Of a DNA stretch of 64,000 nt, positions 42,698 through 51,764 are shown piece after piece. A program made the position numbers and the translations under genes. The notes beneath the pieces were generated by a model that was not told the DNA's origin, ran no database searches, and worked only from the letters and a program-made list of their open reading frames with translations. The DNA is from Bradyrhizobium sp. CCBAU 51765. GTDB taxonomy: Bacteria > Pseudomonadota > Alphaproteobacteria > Rhizobiales > Xanthobacteraceae. The stretch covers positions 3,275,001-3,339,000 of the forward strand of contig NZ_CP030038.1 of NCBI RefSeq assembly GCF_015291725.1. Direction: 5' to 3'. Position 1 is the first letter of the stretch. Every line of letters starts with the position of its first letter.

Positions 42698-44256
42698 TTC
42701 ACCGTCTCCCGGAAGTGTGGTCCTGTATTGGTGTCCACGATGATCGGCGTCGATGTGTCAACCGGATCGGACCAGCCGCCACCGAGCGCCTTCGCCAGGG
42801 AAATGTAGTCCTTGGCCGCGGACACCTTGCTCTGGATCAGTGAATCTTCAGCCGAATAGAGCGAGCGTTCGGCGTCCAGCACGTCGATGAAGCTGGCGCT
42901 GCCGGTCTCGAACAGCGATCGCGACAGCCGGGCGGCCTCCCGATAGTTCTTTGCTGCCTCGGCCAGCTTGACCCCGCGGACGCGCTCCTGCGAAATCGAC
43001 ACCAGCGCGTTCTCGACGTCTTCAAGGGCGGTGAGCAGGGTCGAATGGAACGTCGCGAACGCCTGGTCGCGTTGCGCCTCGGCGATCTTGACGGTCGCCA
43101 GGCGCTTGCCCGCGTCGAACACCGGCACCGTGACCGAGGGGCCCACCGACCAGCTCACGTTGGAATATTTTGCGAGGTCGCCGGCGCGCAGCGCGGAGGT
43201 GCCGACCGAGCCGGTCAGCGACACCGCAGGATAGCGGTCGGCCTCGGCCGCGCCGATCTTGGCGGTGGCCTGGGCGAGCTTGCGCTCGGCGCTGGCGACG
43301 TCGGGGCGGCTCATGAGGAGATCGGCGGGCAGGCCCGTGGGCAGCGGCATGCGCGGTGCAGGCACGGGCGCGGACCGAGCCATCAGCGAAGCGACGCCGT
43401 CGGGCGGTCGTCCGAGCAGGATGCCGAGCCGGTGAATGTCGGCCGCAAGCGCCGCCTGATAGGTCGGAACGTTCGCCTCCGTGCTCGCCGCTTGTGCGGT
43501 CGCCTTGGCGAGATCGACGGCGTTGCCGCTGCCGGCCTCGTATTTGCTGCGGGTGAGCTTTTCGGTGTCGCGCTGCGAGACCGATGTTCGCTGCGCCAGC
43601 GCGATCCGCGCCTGGTAGCCGCGCGCCTCAACGTAATAGGCGGCAACGTCGCCGATCAGCGTGACGAGGCTGTCGCGCAGATCCTCCTCTGCCGATTGCT
43701 GCCCACGCACCGCTGCCTCGATGCTCCGTTGCGTGCCGCCGAACAGGTCGAGCTCCCAGCTCGAATCGAAGCTCGCCTGGTGCAGCGTGTAGGGTGCTGT
43801 GTCGACGACGGCCGAGGCGGAGCCCGCGCTGGTCTTGTTGTTGGTCACCGAGGCCGAGCCGCTGACGGAGGGAAACAGACCGGCGCCGGTCTGTTGCACC
43901 GTTGCGCGCGCCTCGCGCACGACCGCCTTGGCCTTGGCGACATCGGGGTTGGCATCGACCGCCTGTTCGATCAGCCGGTTGAGCAGGGGGTCGCGCAGCC
44001 GCTGCCACCAGCGATCCAGCGTGCCGGCTTGTCGCCGGGACGTGGGTCGCGCGCTCCAGTGCGACGGCATGTCCAGCCCGGGCGGCCCGGCATAGTCCGG
44101 CCCGACGGCGCAGCCAACCAATGTGGCACCCAGCATCAGCGCGACGCAGGCCGATCCGGCGCGCGACAGGGCGGCGCGCAGTAAGGACGGCGTCGGGTGA
44201 TGGTTCTCCTCTGCGGATGGCGTGAGAACTGCGACGAACAGGTGTGACGGCATCAA
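42694..44256 (-). CDS. Outer-membrane efflux factor, NodT/OprM family lipoprotein
   Basis: 520 residues. Lipobox LVGCAVGPDY at about residue 49, then two OEP repeats (GDVAAYYVEARGYQARIALA; DVENALVSISQERVRGVKLA) that form the TolC-like trimeric duct. LPTGLPADLLMSRPDVASAE is the standard linker motif. The annotated start gives a long leader; ATG codons nearer the lipobox are possible. First gene of the operon OMF-macA-macB, so the complete tripartite pump is encoded together. Confidence 0.9.
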   Translation of the reverse strand: MMPSHLFVAVLTPSAEENHHPTPSLLRAALSRAGSACVALMLGATLVGCAVGPDYAGPPGLDMPSHWSARPTSRRQAGTLDRWWQRLRDPLLNRLIEQAVDANPDVAKAKAVVREARATVQQTGAGLFPSVSGSASVTNNKTSAGSASAVVDTAPYTLHQASFDSSWELDLFGGTQRSIEAAVRGQQSAEEDLRDSLVTLIGDVAAYYVEARGYQARIALAQRTSVSQRDTEKLTRSKYEAGSGNAVDLAKATAQAASTEANVPTYQAALAADIHRLGILLGRPPDGVASLMARSAPVPAPRMPLPTGLPADLLMSRPDVASAERKLAQATAKIGAAEADRYPAVSLTGSVGTSALRAGDLAKYSNVSWSVGPSVTVPVFDAGKRLATVKIAEAQRDQAFATFHSTLLTALEDVENALVSISQERVRGVKLAEAAKNYREAARLSRSLFETGSASFIDVLDAERSLYSAEDSLIQSKVSAAKDYISLAKALGGGWSDPVDTSTPIIVDTNTGPHFRETVK

Positions 44257-44686
44257 ATCGGCTGAGATCCATGGCCCTTGCCGCGGGACGTGCGGTGCTC
44301 ATGGCCTTCGGAAAGGTACGACGAACAGGGTCCACTAGCCGGGCGATCGTGGCCTTTCGGCAGCCGGAATATTGCTGGATGTAAACAGATGTTGCGGGGC
44401 ATCTCGGGCCCGCCGCACGGTGCCTGCCAAGCCAGACATCGACCCTGTTTTGCCGCTGCGTCAAGCCCTCCTTGTGAAAATATGCCGCTTTACCGAAATT
44501 CGGATTTGTCGTATGTGTCGCCCATCCCGGCTCATTCTTGAGGGGCGATCGTGTGGTCGTCATTGTCGCGAGCCGGGCTTGCGGTGGACGCGGCAGCGTC
44601 GGGCACGAGAGGTGAAGGGCAGGGGGGATTGCTCTCCGTGAGCCCGAAGCTGCGTGCCGACGAGCGGCGCTGTCAGGCTTCGTCTC
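44257..44686. other. Upstream region of the efflux operon, no gene seen
   Basis: 430 bases between the efflux operon and the dispersed repeat. It is AT-richer around 44440-44540 and presumably holds the promoter for the minus-strand efflux operon. I found no convincing ORF on either strand and no clear palindrome. Confidence 0.4.
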
Positions 44687-44716
44687 GCCTGTAAGTTTCC
44701 AGCTCCGTGGACAGGG
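44687..44716. repeat. 30-bp direct repeat, copy 1 (part of a longer dispersed element)
   Basis: It begins GCCTGTAAGTTTCCAGCTCC and continues GTGGACAGGG. It matches 60219-60248 in 29 of 30 positions, same orientation. The sequence continuing to about 44920 (encoding a fortuitous AYGKTVWSWP frame) resembles, from memory, a multicopy non-coding Bradyrhizobium element; only the first 30 bases recur in this window. Confidence 0.7.
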
Positions 44717-44978
44717 CCGGGAAAACTGCGGGCGAAATGGCGGGCCGCGCGTACGGCAAAACCGTGTGGTCCTGGCCGTCGTTGCTACGGTCAAGCCCTT
44801 GCGAATGCGGCAGTCGCGTCAATCGGCGCGGCGCCGGTGAATTTCGCGAGGGCGAGGGAGGCCAGAACGAACTCGGCTCCCGAGAGAGCACGGCATAAGC
44901 CGTCCCATCCAGGCCGCGAAGTTGCGGCCGCAACGGAAGGCTTGCGGATCGGGCGCCTTGATCGCCAGCAGACAGGCG

Positions 44979-45074
44979 CCGTTCGGGCCGCTGCGCTTCG
45001 ACTACGCCGTGCCGCTGACGAAAGGCAAATACGACACGGTTCAGGAGTTCAGGTTCAGGGGCGGCACTTCGTTC
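44979..45074 (+). pseudogene. C-terminal fragment of BamA (outer-membrane assembly factor)
   Basis: In one frame the DNA encodes PFGPLRFDYAVPLTKGKYDT, then VQEFRFRGGTSF. This is the last beta-strands of BamA, including the terminal RF-x-GG-x-x-F signal. The remainder of BamA is absent on the 5' side (the preceding codons are unrelated) and the frame runs past the normal terminal Phe without a stop. It is a transferred or rearranged 3' end, not a gene. It lies beside the dispersed repeat at 44687 and marks a recombination scar. Confidence 0.75.
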
Positions 45075-45180
45075 TCGTTGGGCGCTGTGGCCTTGCCGTG
45101 CGGGCGCCGGATGATCGCGATCGGCGGCGCCGGAGCACCGGCAGGTGCTCCTCGCGCAGCCTCATACCGCGCTGGCGCCC

Positions 45181-45717
45181 TTAGTTCATCATCGCGGGCG
45201 CTGGACACCGGTTTTCACTGGACTCGATAACGCCAGGGAGATCGATGGCCCCGCCGGCGATCATGCCCGACATCTGCCAGAACAGGTGCGCGAGGCGAGA
45301 GAACACCATCCGCTCGCGCTCGGCAGCAACGGTGCCGTCAGGAATCGTCACGGTCTCCAGGCCGACCACCTTCTTGAAGTCCGGCCAGATCATCATCGAC
45401 TGCGCGATCACGGAATAGCAGCGCGGATCCTCGTCGCTCTCGTCGGGCGCCGGTGGCAGGCCCGGATATTGCGTCGGCGCGACGTAGAATTTGTAGGCAC
45501 CATAGCCGAGCCGGAGCAGGAATTTTTCCGGGACGGCGACGTCGGCGGCAAACGACACCAGCCGAGCCTCGCCCAGCATGTCGGCTTCGATCGCGCCGAG
45601 GTCGGACGCGCGCAGCGCCGAGCAGAATGTGAGATCGCGATTGTGTTCGCGGAGCAGATTGGCCAGCGGCCGTTGTTGTTGCACGGTGTCGGTGAGCAGG
45701 ATGATGGTCTTGAGCAT
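45181..45717 (-). CDS. Formyltransferase-like protein of unknown role
   Basis: 178 residues. LGYGAYKFYVAPTQYPGLPP resembles the formyltransferase N-terminal pattern (N/F-x-HP-x-x-x-PG), with a leading Rossmann-like segment (MLKTIILLTDTVQQQRPLAN). The match is visual and partial, so the family call is tentative. It is last of three minus-strand genes (49522 to 45181), 13 bases after the glycosyltransferase-like gene. In flagellar clusters such genes can add formyl or other groups to sugars on flagellin; here this is an inference from context. Confidence 0.6.
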   Translation of the reverse strand: MLKTIILLTDTVQQQRPLANLLREHNRDLTFCSALRASDLGAIEADMLGEARLVSFAADVAVPEKFLLRLGYGAYKFYVAPTQYPGLPPAPDESDEDPRCYSVIAQSMMIWPDFKKVVGLETVTIPDGTVAAERERMVFSRLAHLFWQMSGMIAGGAIDLPGVIESSENRCPAPAMMN

Positions 45718-45730
45718 CGTGAGGTGTCCG

Positions 45731-47047
45731 TCAGGGGAAGAGATGGCGGGCGGTCATGGCCGCTTCGTCGGAAGCGTGGGTCGCAAAGAAGTCGTTGGCG
45801 ATGCGCTGTCCCGGCGCGATCTCCAGGATGCGGTAGCGCGCCTGGGCGGCGGCTTCGCGGGCGGCGCCGACGTCGTCCTGCCAGGCGCAGAGGGACAGTT
45901 CGAGCCGGCCGTAGCCGCCGCAATTGGCGGCATAGGCGCCCGTCACGGCTTCCACGGTCGCAGCCACCGCGCCGGCGTCACTGGCGGAGACATCCCGCAG
46001 GATCACGGCGATGCCGGTGCCGGTCTCGGCTTTCGAGGTCATGACCATGAAGGCGTCGCGAGCGCCGGTCCGTCCGGCGCGGCGAGCTGCGCGCGCGATG
46101 CCGGCAAAGCCGGGATCGGGACCGAGCTCCAGCGTCGTCGTTTGCTGGTCGTGCAGGATCGTGGCACGCATCGCGCCGAGGTCACCCTTCAGCGCGTGGT
46201 AGGAGCGCGGCAACCAGACGGTGTCGAGAGGCGTTTGGGAAGATGTCAGGCTCCAGGCCTGGTCGAGCAGATAGCCCTCCCAGATCGCAGGATAGGACGC
46301 GGCGAGCTGCTGCCACGTGCGCAGCATCATCTCCGCAGCCCTGGTGCGGCCGAGATAGAGCGTGCGCGCCGACATCTCCCAGCGATTCCACTTGTGCAAG
46401 GCCACGTCGCAGCCCAGGAAGGACGGCAGCAGCGGCGGCTCGCGCAGCACCGCGCCGGCTTCGACGAACAGCAGCGGCTCGCGATACTTGTTCCACATCC
46501 TCATCATGAACTCGGTCTTCTCGAAGCAAAGGATGCGGTCGCCGAGCTGAGTGTCGATCGGCTCGATGTGGCAGGCGAGGTCAAACCGTTCGAGCGAATA
46601 CCGGAGCGCGGAGACCGCGGTTGCGTCGCCGCCGCGCGGGTAGCAGGAGACGATCCGCGGACGGACAGTGGATGAATCGGCTGAGGTGAGGAATTTCGAC
46701 CAGCCGATGCCGCCCCACCACATTTCATGCGGGCCGTCCGCGCCGCCGGGGCTGACAGTGCCGAACTCGGTCAGCTTGGACTTGAGGAAGTCGAAGCCGG
46801 GGTTCTCGCCTCTGGGAATGACGACGGCGCAGCCGGGCGTTAGTGAGCGGTAGAACAGCTCGGCGGCCGCGCCGCTTGGCGGCTCCTTGAGGATGATGAC
46901 GCCGGCCCGCCGGCACTCGCTGAAATCGCGAAGCGGCGCGCCGTACTGCTTGACCAGCCAGTCGAGGCGGTCGCGCTGGGTCCGGCCGAGCCTCACGCCG
47001 TCGGATTGCAACAGCCGATCAAGGTTTTCGCGCGTCTCGTCCGTCAA
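45731..47047 (-). CDS. Glycosyltransferase-like protein
   Basis: 438 residues, soluble. Residues about 130-310 look like a GT-A type nucleotide-sugar fold: RIVSCYPRGGDATAVSALRY, LFVEAGAVLREPP (a candidate acidic metal/UDP contact), LGCDVALHKWNRWEMSARTL, and YPAIWEGYLLDQAWSL. No classical DxD is evident and I do not recognise the family by name. The C-terminal third is Ala-rich and regular. Middle gene of the three-gene module beside the flagellar block. Confidence 0.6.
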   Translation of the reverse strand: MTDETRENLDRLLQSDGVRLGRTQRDRLDWLVKQYGAPLRDFSECRRAGVIILKEPPSGAAAELFYRSLTPGCAVVIPRGENPGFDFLKSKLTEFGTVSPGGADGPHEMWWGGIGWSKFLTSADSSTVRPRIVSCYPRGGDATAVSALRYSLERFDLACHIEPIDTQLGDRILCFEKTEFMMRMWNKYREPLLFVEAGAVLREPPLLPSFLGCDVALHKWNRWEMSARTLYLGRTRAAEMMLRTWQQLAASYPAIWEGYLLDQAWSLTSSQTPLDTVWLPRSYHALKGDLGAMRATILHDQQTTTLELGPDPGFAGIARAARRAGRTGARDAFMVMTSKAETGTGIAVILRDVSASDAGAVAATVEAVTGAYAANCGGYGRLELSLCAWQDDVGAAREAAAQARYRILEIAPGQRIANDFFATHASDEAAMTARHLFP

Positions 47048-47098
47048 TTCCGTACCCCCGGTCTCAGCCCTTGGACTTCAACGGTCGAGGCGATGCGA

Positions 47099-49522
47099 TC
47101 AGGCGGACGATTTGGGAGGGGCGCCAAGCGGCGTAATTGCCACGGAGTAGATCGCGATATCCTCGGTCATGGGAGCGACCGGGATCAGCAGGCAGCCATC
47201 CTCGCCCTCGGCGCGATAATGGTCGCCGCTGCGCTCTATCCCGGCGAAGACCAGGCTCTCAGCCGCGATGCCGACCACGTTCTGGCTTTCCGCGGCGTCG
47301 CGGACGTCGGCGGCGCTCTGGATCGTCACGCCATGCAGCAGACCTTCGGCGGCGAATTTGGGCAGCGGCAGGACAATCGTGGCGATGCCCATCGCGCGCG
47401 AGACCGGAATACGGACGCGCAGCTCGCCGAGGCCGGTGTGGTGAACTGTCACCGTCTCCAGCGTCGCTTCACCGTTCCCGCGAAACAATCCGACCTGGAC
47501 CCGGCCGCGGGGCCTCTCCTCGAAGACGTCGGCCGGCAGGCGGTTGGCGCCGAACAGCGTGTAGAGATAGGAGTGGGACGCCGACAGGCGCGCAAAGCAG
47601 CCCGCAAGCCACATCGGCGGTGCCGATGTCGTGCAGGCGGCTGAGAGGCCGCGGGCGGTGATCTGCCGACGGATGAAGTCGCCGTCGATCATTGGCGCCA
47701 GCGCATGGGTGCCGAGATTGACGTCGTGCTTCAGTTCGCCCAGCAGCGCCAGTTCGTCCTCGTCCGGCAGCAGCAGAAGCCGGGCCAAGGTCGCCACGCA
47801 CCAGCGCGCGGCGACATCGGGCGCGGCATAGGGGCTCAGACGAAAATCCACCGCGACCTGTTCTGCACATTCCGCAAAGGCCAGCGTACCGGCCTGGATG
47901 TCCGCCGCCAGCGTGATCTGGCTGGCGGGTCGCGGATTGATCTCCCGCAGCACCGTGCCGCCGTCATAGTCGCGGACCGAACCGTCGGCCGAACAGCAGA
48001 CCTGCTCCAGCAGCGCAATGTTGCGGATCAGCATGCGCTTCACATGGGGCGTGACGACGAGATCGGAGATGAAGCCCGTGGCGCTGTCCTCCTCCGCGAC
48101 GTCGTCGAAGGCGTCATCGAGCGAGATCAGATAGGCGCCGTGGAGGCGTATATTGAGGCCTTCCAGCTCGAAGATCCGACGCAGCGCCTTCTGCACGCTC
48201 CCGGAATAGCCGAGATCGGCGAGCACGAGATCGGTGCAGTCGTCGAAGTCGGGGATCGCGTGACGCAGATGGGAAAGCAACCGCGCGCGGAGGCCCGTTG
48301 CGAGCTCGCCGATCGCATCCGCTTCCATCAGCTCGGGCAGCGCCTCGGCAATCTCCAGGCCAGTCACGATGCCGTCGGGCGACTTCGCAAAGAACGCGGC
48401 GACCTTCGGGGGCATGAGCTTCATCATGTCGCGAAAGGTTGGAGCGTCGATCTTCAGGACCTTGCTCAGAAGATCGATGATCGGCTGCATCGTGTCGGCG
48501 GAGGCGATCAGGCTGACGCGGCGGTTGATCTCGATATAGGCCGAGGTCATGCCGTGCAGTTGCTGCCAGATCCGGTGCGACAGAAAGCCGTCGCGGCCGA
48601 GGAAGCCGAGGGCGACCTTTCGGCCGGGACCTGCAACCTCTTCGCAGCGCCGGGCGACAAAGGCATCGAATGCCGTCATCACCGCACCGAGCACTGTCAC
48701 TCCCAGATGGAAGGCCGGCGACCTCCCGGCGCTGCGCGCGGCGACCATGCGCCGCAAAGTGCGTGCGCCGTGATCGAGCCGAGACGGCGCACCCGTGCAC
48801 AACAGCTCGAACAGCGCGGTCTCGCGCTGAAATTTCGCTGCAAGCTCGGCGGTGGCTTGCGGATAGTAGCGCGGGCGAATGCCGTGGCGCTTCGCGCCTC
48901 TGATGTCGGCCTTGTCATTGTCGCCGACGTGAAAGGAGGCGCTGGCGTCGATGCTCTGCTCCGACAAATAGGTCGCGAACAGCGACCCGCTCTTGCCGCT
49001 GCCGTGGTCGCAGGATGCGTAGAGAAAGTCCCAGCTCAGATCGGGATGGCAAGCTTGCAGCAATCGCGCCAGCCGGTCGGAATTCCAATACGTGTCGGAG
49101 ATGAAGCCGACGCGGTGACCCGCGCGCTTCATGTCTTGATATTGCCGAAGCATGTCCGGATTGACGCGGCAGAGCTCGATCTCCGCCGCAAACTCCGATT
49201 CGACCAGATCCGTCAGATCGCCGCGCGCCAGACCGAAGAGCCTGAACGGAAAATAGGAATAGATCTCGTCGATGTGCACCTCGCCCACGCCGCGTTTCTC
49301 CTTCGCGGTCCGGCGTGCACGCGATTCGGCCTGGATGCGATGCTGGACGAAACTTGCGGAAACATTGGGACAAGATCTTGAAATGCCAGAAAGCTCATAA
49401 GTCCTTTCAAAAACGCCATCTGGCGTCGTGCAGGCGCGAAGCAGAAATGTATCGAAAACATCGAACGACCAAGCAGAAACAATTTGCGCGCGGCGCGCGG
49501 CGCCAGTCGTTGCGATCGTCAT
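47099..49522 (-). CDS. Large HAD-superfamily protein (COG5610-like)
   Basis: 807 residues. The N-terminal HAD fold has motif I SAWSFDVFDTFLLRACTTPD (nucleophile in DxFDT), motif II in VGFISDTYWNSDRL, and motif IV in SFHVGDNDKADIRGAKRHGI. The central region (KVALGFLGRDGFLSHRIWQQ) belongs to the same COG5610 layout; the C-terminal 350 residues are unassigned. Such proteins occur in surface-polysaccharide and flagellin-modification loci. The start is ATG 49522 with GGGG upstream (the frame also has a TTG at 49540). First gene of the module; the next gene starts 51 bases further on. Enzymatic specificity is unknown. Confidence 0.7.
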   Translation of the reverse strand: MTIATTGAARRAQIVSAWSFDVFDTFLLRACTTPDGVFERTYELSGISRSCPNVSASFVQHRIQAESRARRTAKEKRGVGEVHIDEIYSYFPFRLFGLARGDLTDLVESEFAAEIELCRVNPDMLRQYQDMKRAGHRVGFISDTYWNSDRLARLLQACHPDLSWDFLYASCDHGSGKSGSLFATYLSEQSIDASASFHVGDNDKADIRGAKRHGIRPRYYPQATAELAAKFQRETALFELLCTGAPSRLDHGARTLRRMVAARSAGRSPAFHLGVTVLGAVMTAFDAFVARRCEEVAGPGRKVALGFLGRDGFLSHRIWQQLHGMTSAYIEINRRVSLIASADTMQPIIDLLSKVLKIDAPTFRDMMKLMPPKVAAFFAKSPDGIVTGLEIAEALPELMEADAIGELATGLRARLLSHLRHAIPDFDDCTDLVLADLGYSGSVQKALRRIFELEGLNIRLHGAYLISLDDAFDDVAEEDSATGFISDLVVTPHVKRMLIRNIALLEQVCCSADGSVRDYDGGTVLREINPRPASQITLAADIQAGTLAFAECAEQVAVDFRLSPYAAPDVAARWCVATLARLLLLPDEDELALLGELKHDVNLGTHALAPMIDGDFIRRQITARGLSAACTTSAPPMWLAGCFARLSASHSYLYTLFGANRLPADVFEERPRGRVQVGLFRGNGEATLETVTVHHTGLGELRVRIPVSRAMGIATIVLPLPKFAAEGLLHGVTIQSAADVRDAAESQNVVGIAAESLVFAGIERSGDHYRAEGEDGCLLIPVAPMTEDIAIYSVAITPLGAPPKSSA

Positions 49523-50035
49523 GCCAGTAATCCCCGCCAATCAGAGCGATTAACGTGCCTGCGCGTGAGGTCAGGCGCCACGCGAGCGAAAAAAATTCAC
49601 GCGCGATTCAAAATCGCATTCGTCGCGACTGACAGATCGAAAAAAATCGTTAGGTTCGAAAAGGTGATTCGGAAAAAATTGCCGGGTGCGGAAGTCGTCT
49701 CGCGTTCATTCACACTCGGAAATAATCGTCGCTTCATGCACCAAGCGCGTGTCGCGCTTGATCACCTAGTGCCGCGTAATGTCAGCGTTTTCTCTCGACG
49801 ACATCTGTTCAGGATGGACGATCCGCCATGGCGCGAGACGATGTGATGATTGCAGGTGCGACGCGCGCGACGATCACGCAACCGGGCAATTATTGCCCGG
49901 CACCCGGCAAAAATGACCAGATAACATCTTGAAAAACAAGAGAAATTCATCGCCTGGATTGCTTTCGCCGCGCGTTCAACGCTTGGAAGCCGTGTGGCAT
50001 GGGCGCCGCCGGCATTGCGGGTTGGAGGTTGCGGG
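49523..50035. other. Divergent AT-rich regulatory region
   Basis: About 510 bases with no gene, notably AT-rich at 49590-49680 (GAAAAAAATTCACGCGCGAT and similar). It separates the HAD-module promoter (minus) from the sigma-factor gene (plus). It contains the palindrome at 49882-49900. No small ORF with a convincing ribosome site was seen. Confidence 0.5.
49882..49900. promoter_or_regulatory. Palindrome upstream of the sigma-factor gene
   Basis: CCGGGCAA - TTA - TTGCCCGG, a perfect 8-base inverted repeat with a 3-base centre, about 136 bases before the sigma-factor start. It could be an operator or a hairpin in a leader RNA. Confidence 0.45.
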
Positions 50036-50734
50036 ATGAGTTACGCTGCTGATGTCTGGGCTCCCGCCGAGACCGAGATCGCGACAACGGTGCCGGTCGA
50101 AGCGACGGTGCCGATGATGCCGTCCGCGCCGCTCGCGCCGGACGGCGCTCCTGATACTGCCGATGTCGTCTATGACGAGGACAGCGAACTCCTGGACAGG
50201 CTCGCTACCGGCGACGAAGTCGCATTCCGCATGCTGGTCGAGCGTCACATCGATCGTGCCTATGCCATTGCACTGCGCATCGTCGGCAATGCCGCGGACG
50301 CCGAGGACGTGGTGCAGGATTCCATGCTCAAGATCTGGAGCCATCGCGGACGCTGGCAGCACGGCCGCGCCAAATTCTCGACTTGGCTCTACCGTGTCAT
50401 CTCCAACCGCTGCATCGATCTGCGTCGCAAGCCGCGCACCGAGAACGTCGAGGCCGTGCCGGAAGTCGCCGACAATCAGCCTGGCGCCGTCGAGCTCATC
50501 GAGCGCAATGAGCTGAACGACATGCTTGAACTCGCGATGCAGCGCTTGCCCGAGCAACAGCGCGTTGCGGTGATCCTGTCCTACCACGAAAACATGAGCA
50601 ACGGCGAGATTGCCCAGGTGATGGATACAACCGTCGCCGCCGTCGAGTCGCTGCTCAAGCGCGGCCGCCAGCAGCTTCGCCAGCTCCTGCGCAAGCACGA
50701 GCGTGACATCCGCACTGCGTTTACTGACTGCTAA
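50036..50734 (+). CDS. ECF-type sigma factor with N-terminal extension
   Basis: 232 residues. Region 2 (about 60-130): ERHIDRAYAIALRIVGNAAD, EDVVQDSMLKIWSHRGRW, FSTWLYRVISNRCIDLRRKP. Region 4 (165-225): MQRLPEQQRVAVILSYHENM, SNGEIAQVMDTTVAAVESLL, KRGRQQLRQLLRKH. A 55-residue Ala/Pro-rich N-terminal extension is unusual for ECF factors. The start ATG at 50036 follows GGAGG. It precedes flagellin by 144 bases and probably directs the flagellar genes, a role normally taken by FliA, which alphaproteobacteria lack. The 90-residue protein at 54036 may be its antagonist. Confidence 0.9.
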   Translation: MSYAADVWAPAETEIATTVPVEATVPMMPSAPLAPDGAPDTADVVYDEDSELLDRLATGDEVAFRMLVERHIDRAYAIALRIVGNAADAEDVVQDSMLKIWSHRGRWQHGRAKFSTWLYRVISNRCIDLRRKPRTENVEAVPEVADNQPGAVELIERNELNDMLELAMQRLPEQQRVAVILSYHENMSNGEIAQVMDTTVAAVESLLKRGRQQLRQLLRKHERDIRTAFTDC

Positions 50735-50878
50735 CCATAAAAATCGCCTCGCGAAGATTTTCGCGCCTGATCTCCTCGTACTCCGCCGTTTGAGCGAACG
50801 GACGGGGCTGCGGTCCGCGTCGTCGTAAGTCGATTCCCACGAAGCGGCACGCCGTGCCCATCAAGATAGGAGCTTCAG

Positions 50879-51703
50879 ATGCCCGCAATCAACACCAACA
50901 CTGCCGCCAATGCGGCGGTCCGCTATCTCAACATCAACTCCGCGCAGGAAACCAGCTCGCTCTCGAAGCTGTCGAGCGGCTCGCGTATCACCTCCGCATC
51001 CGACGACGCCGCCGGCCTTGCGATCTCCACCCGCATCTCCTCGGACGTCACCACCTTGCAGCAGGCTGCGACCAACGCCTCGCAGGCCACCGCGATCCTG
51101 CAGACTGCTGACGGCGGCGCCTCCAACATCTCCGACATTCTCGCACGCATGAAGTCGCTGGCGTCGGAATCGGCTTCGGGCACCGTGACGGACTCCAGCC
51201 GCGCCTACATCAACTCGGAGTTCACGCAGCTGACGGCTCAAATCGACTCGATCGCGTCCGGCACCCGCTATTCCAGCCAAAGCCTGCTCGACGGCTCGAG
51301 CGTGTTCGCCTCCGGCGTCTCCGTTCTGGTCGGCTCCTCGGGCTCGGATACCATCACCATCACTCTCACGAGCCTCACGGCCTCTTCGCTCGGCGTGTCT
51401 TCGCTCGACGTGAGTACGCTGTCGGACGCGACCACGGCGTTGACCGCGCTGGATACGGCGATCGACACGGTCTCCGCGGCCCGTGCCAGCATCGGCGCCC
51501 AGGAGTCCCGCTTCAATTTCAGCGCCGACTCGATCTCGACCCAGACCCAGAACCTGCAGTCGGCGAACTCGGCGATCGAGGACGTCGATATTGCGGCCGA
51601 ACAGTCCAAGCTTTCCTCCGCGGAGGTGAAGACCCAGGCCGCGGTGTCGGCGCTGGCGGCGGCGAACCAGATGCCCCAGTACCTGCTCAAGCTGCTGGGC
51701 TGA
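50879..51703 (+). CDS. fliC: Flagellin
   Basis: 274 residues, no cysteine. N-terminal D0/D1 helices (INTNTAANAAVRYLNINSAQ; SSLSKLSSGSRITSASDDAA) and the C-terminal D0 (ANSAIEDVDIAAEQSKLSSA ... MPQYLLKLLG) are conserved; the Ser/Thr-rich middle (SGVSVLVGSSGSDTITITLT) is short and exposed. The small size fits the lateral or thin type of filament described for Bradyrhizobium rather than the long subpolar flagellin. The many Ser/Thr residues are possible glycosylation sites. Preceded by AGGAG. Confidence 0.92.
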   Translation: MPAINTNTAANAAVRYLNINSAQETSSLSKLSSGSRITSASDDAAGLAISTRISSDVTTLQQAATNASQATAILQTADGGASNISDILARMKSLASESASGTVTDSSRAYINSEFTQLTAQIDSIASGTRYSSQSLLDGSSVFASGVSVLVGSSGSDTITITLTSLTASSLGVSSLDVSTLSDATTALTALDTAIDTVSAARASIGAQESRFNFSADSISTQTQNLQSANSAIEDVDIAAEQSKLSSAEVKTQAAVSALAAANQMPQYLLKLLG

Positions 51704-51764
51704 TGATGATCTGGGCGGGCCGGCATGATGCCGGCCCGCCCACTACCAGGGATATTCGGGCAAA

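Noticed and set aside
44707..44898. ORF with an AYGKTVWSWP motif
   Set aside because: The motif is familiar to me as a fortuitous translation of a multicopy non-coding element in Bradyrhizobium; no start signal, and the frame is not conserved with the 60219 copy.
47705..49381. 558-codon plus-strand open frame
   Set aside because: It is antisense to the HAD-superfamily gene, which has recognisable motifs; high GC at third positions keeps the opposite frame open.
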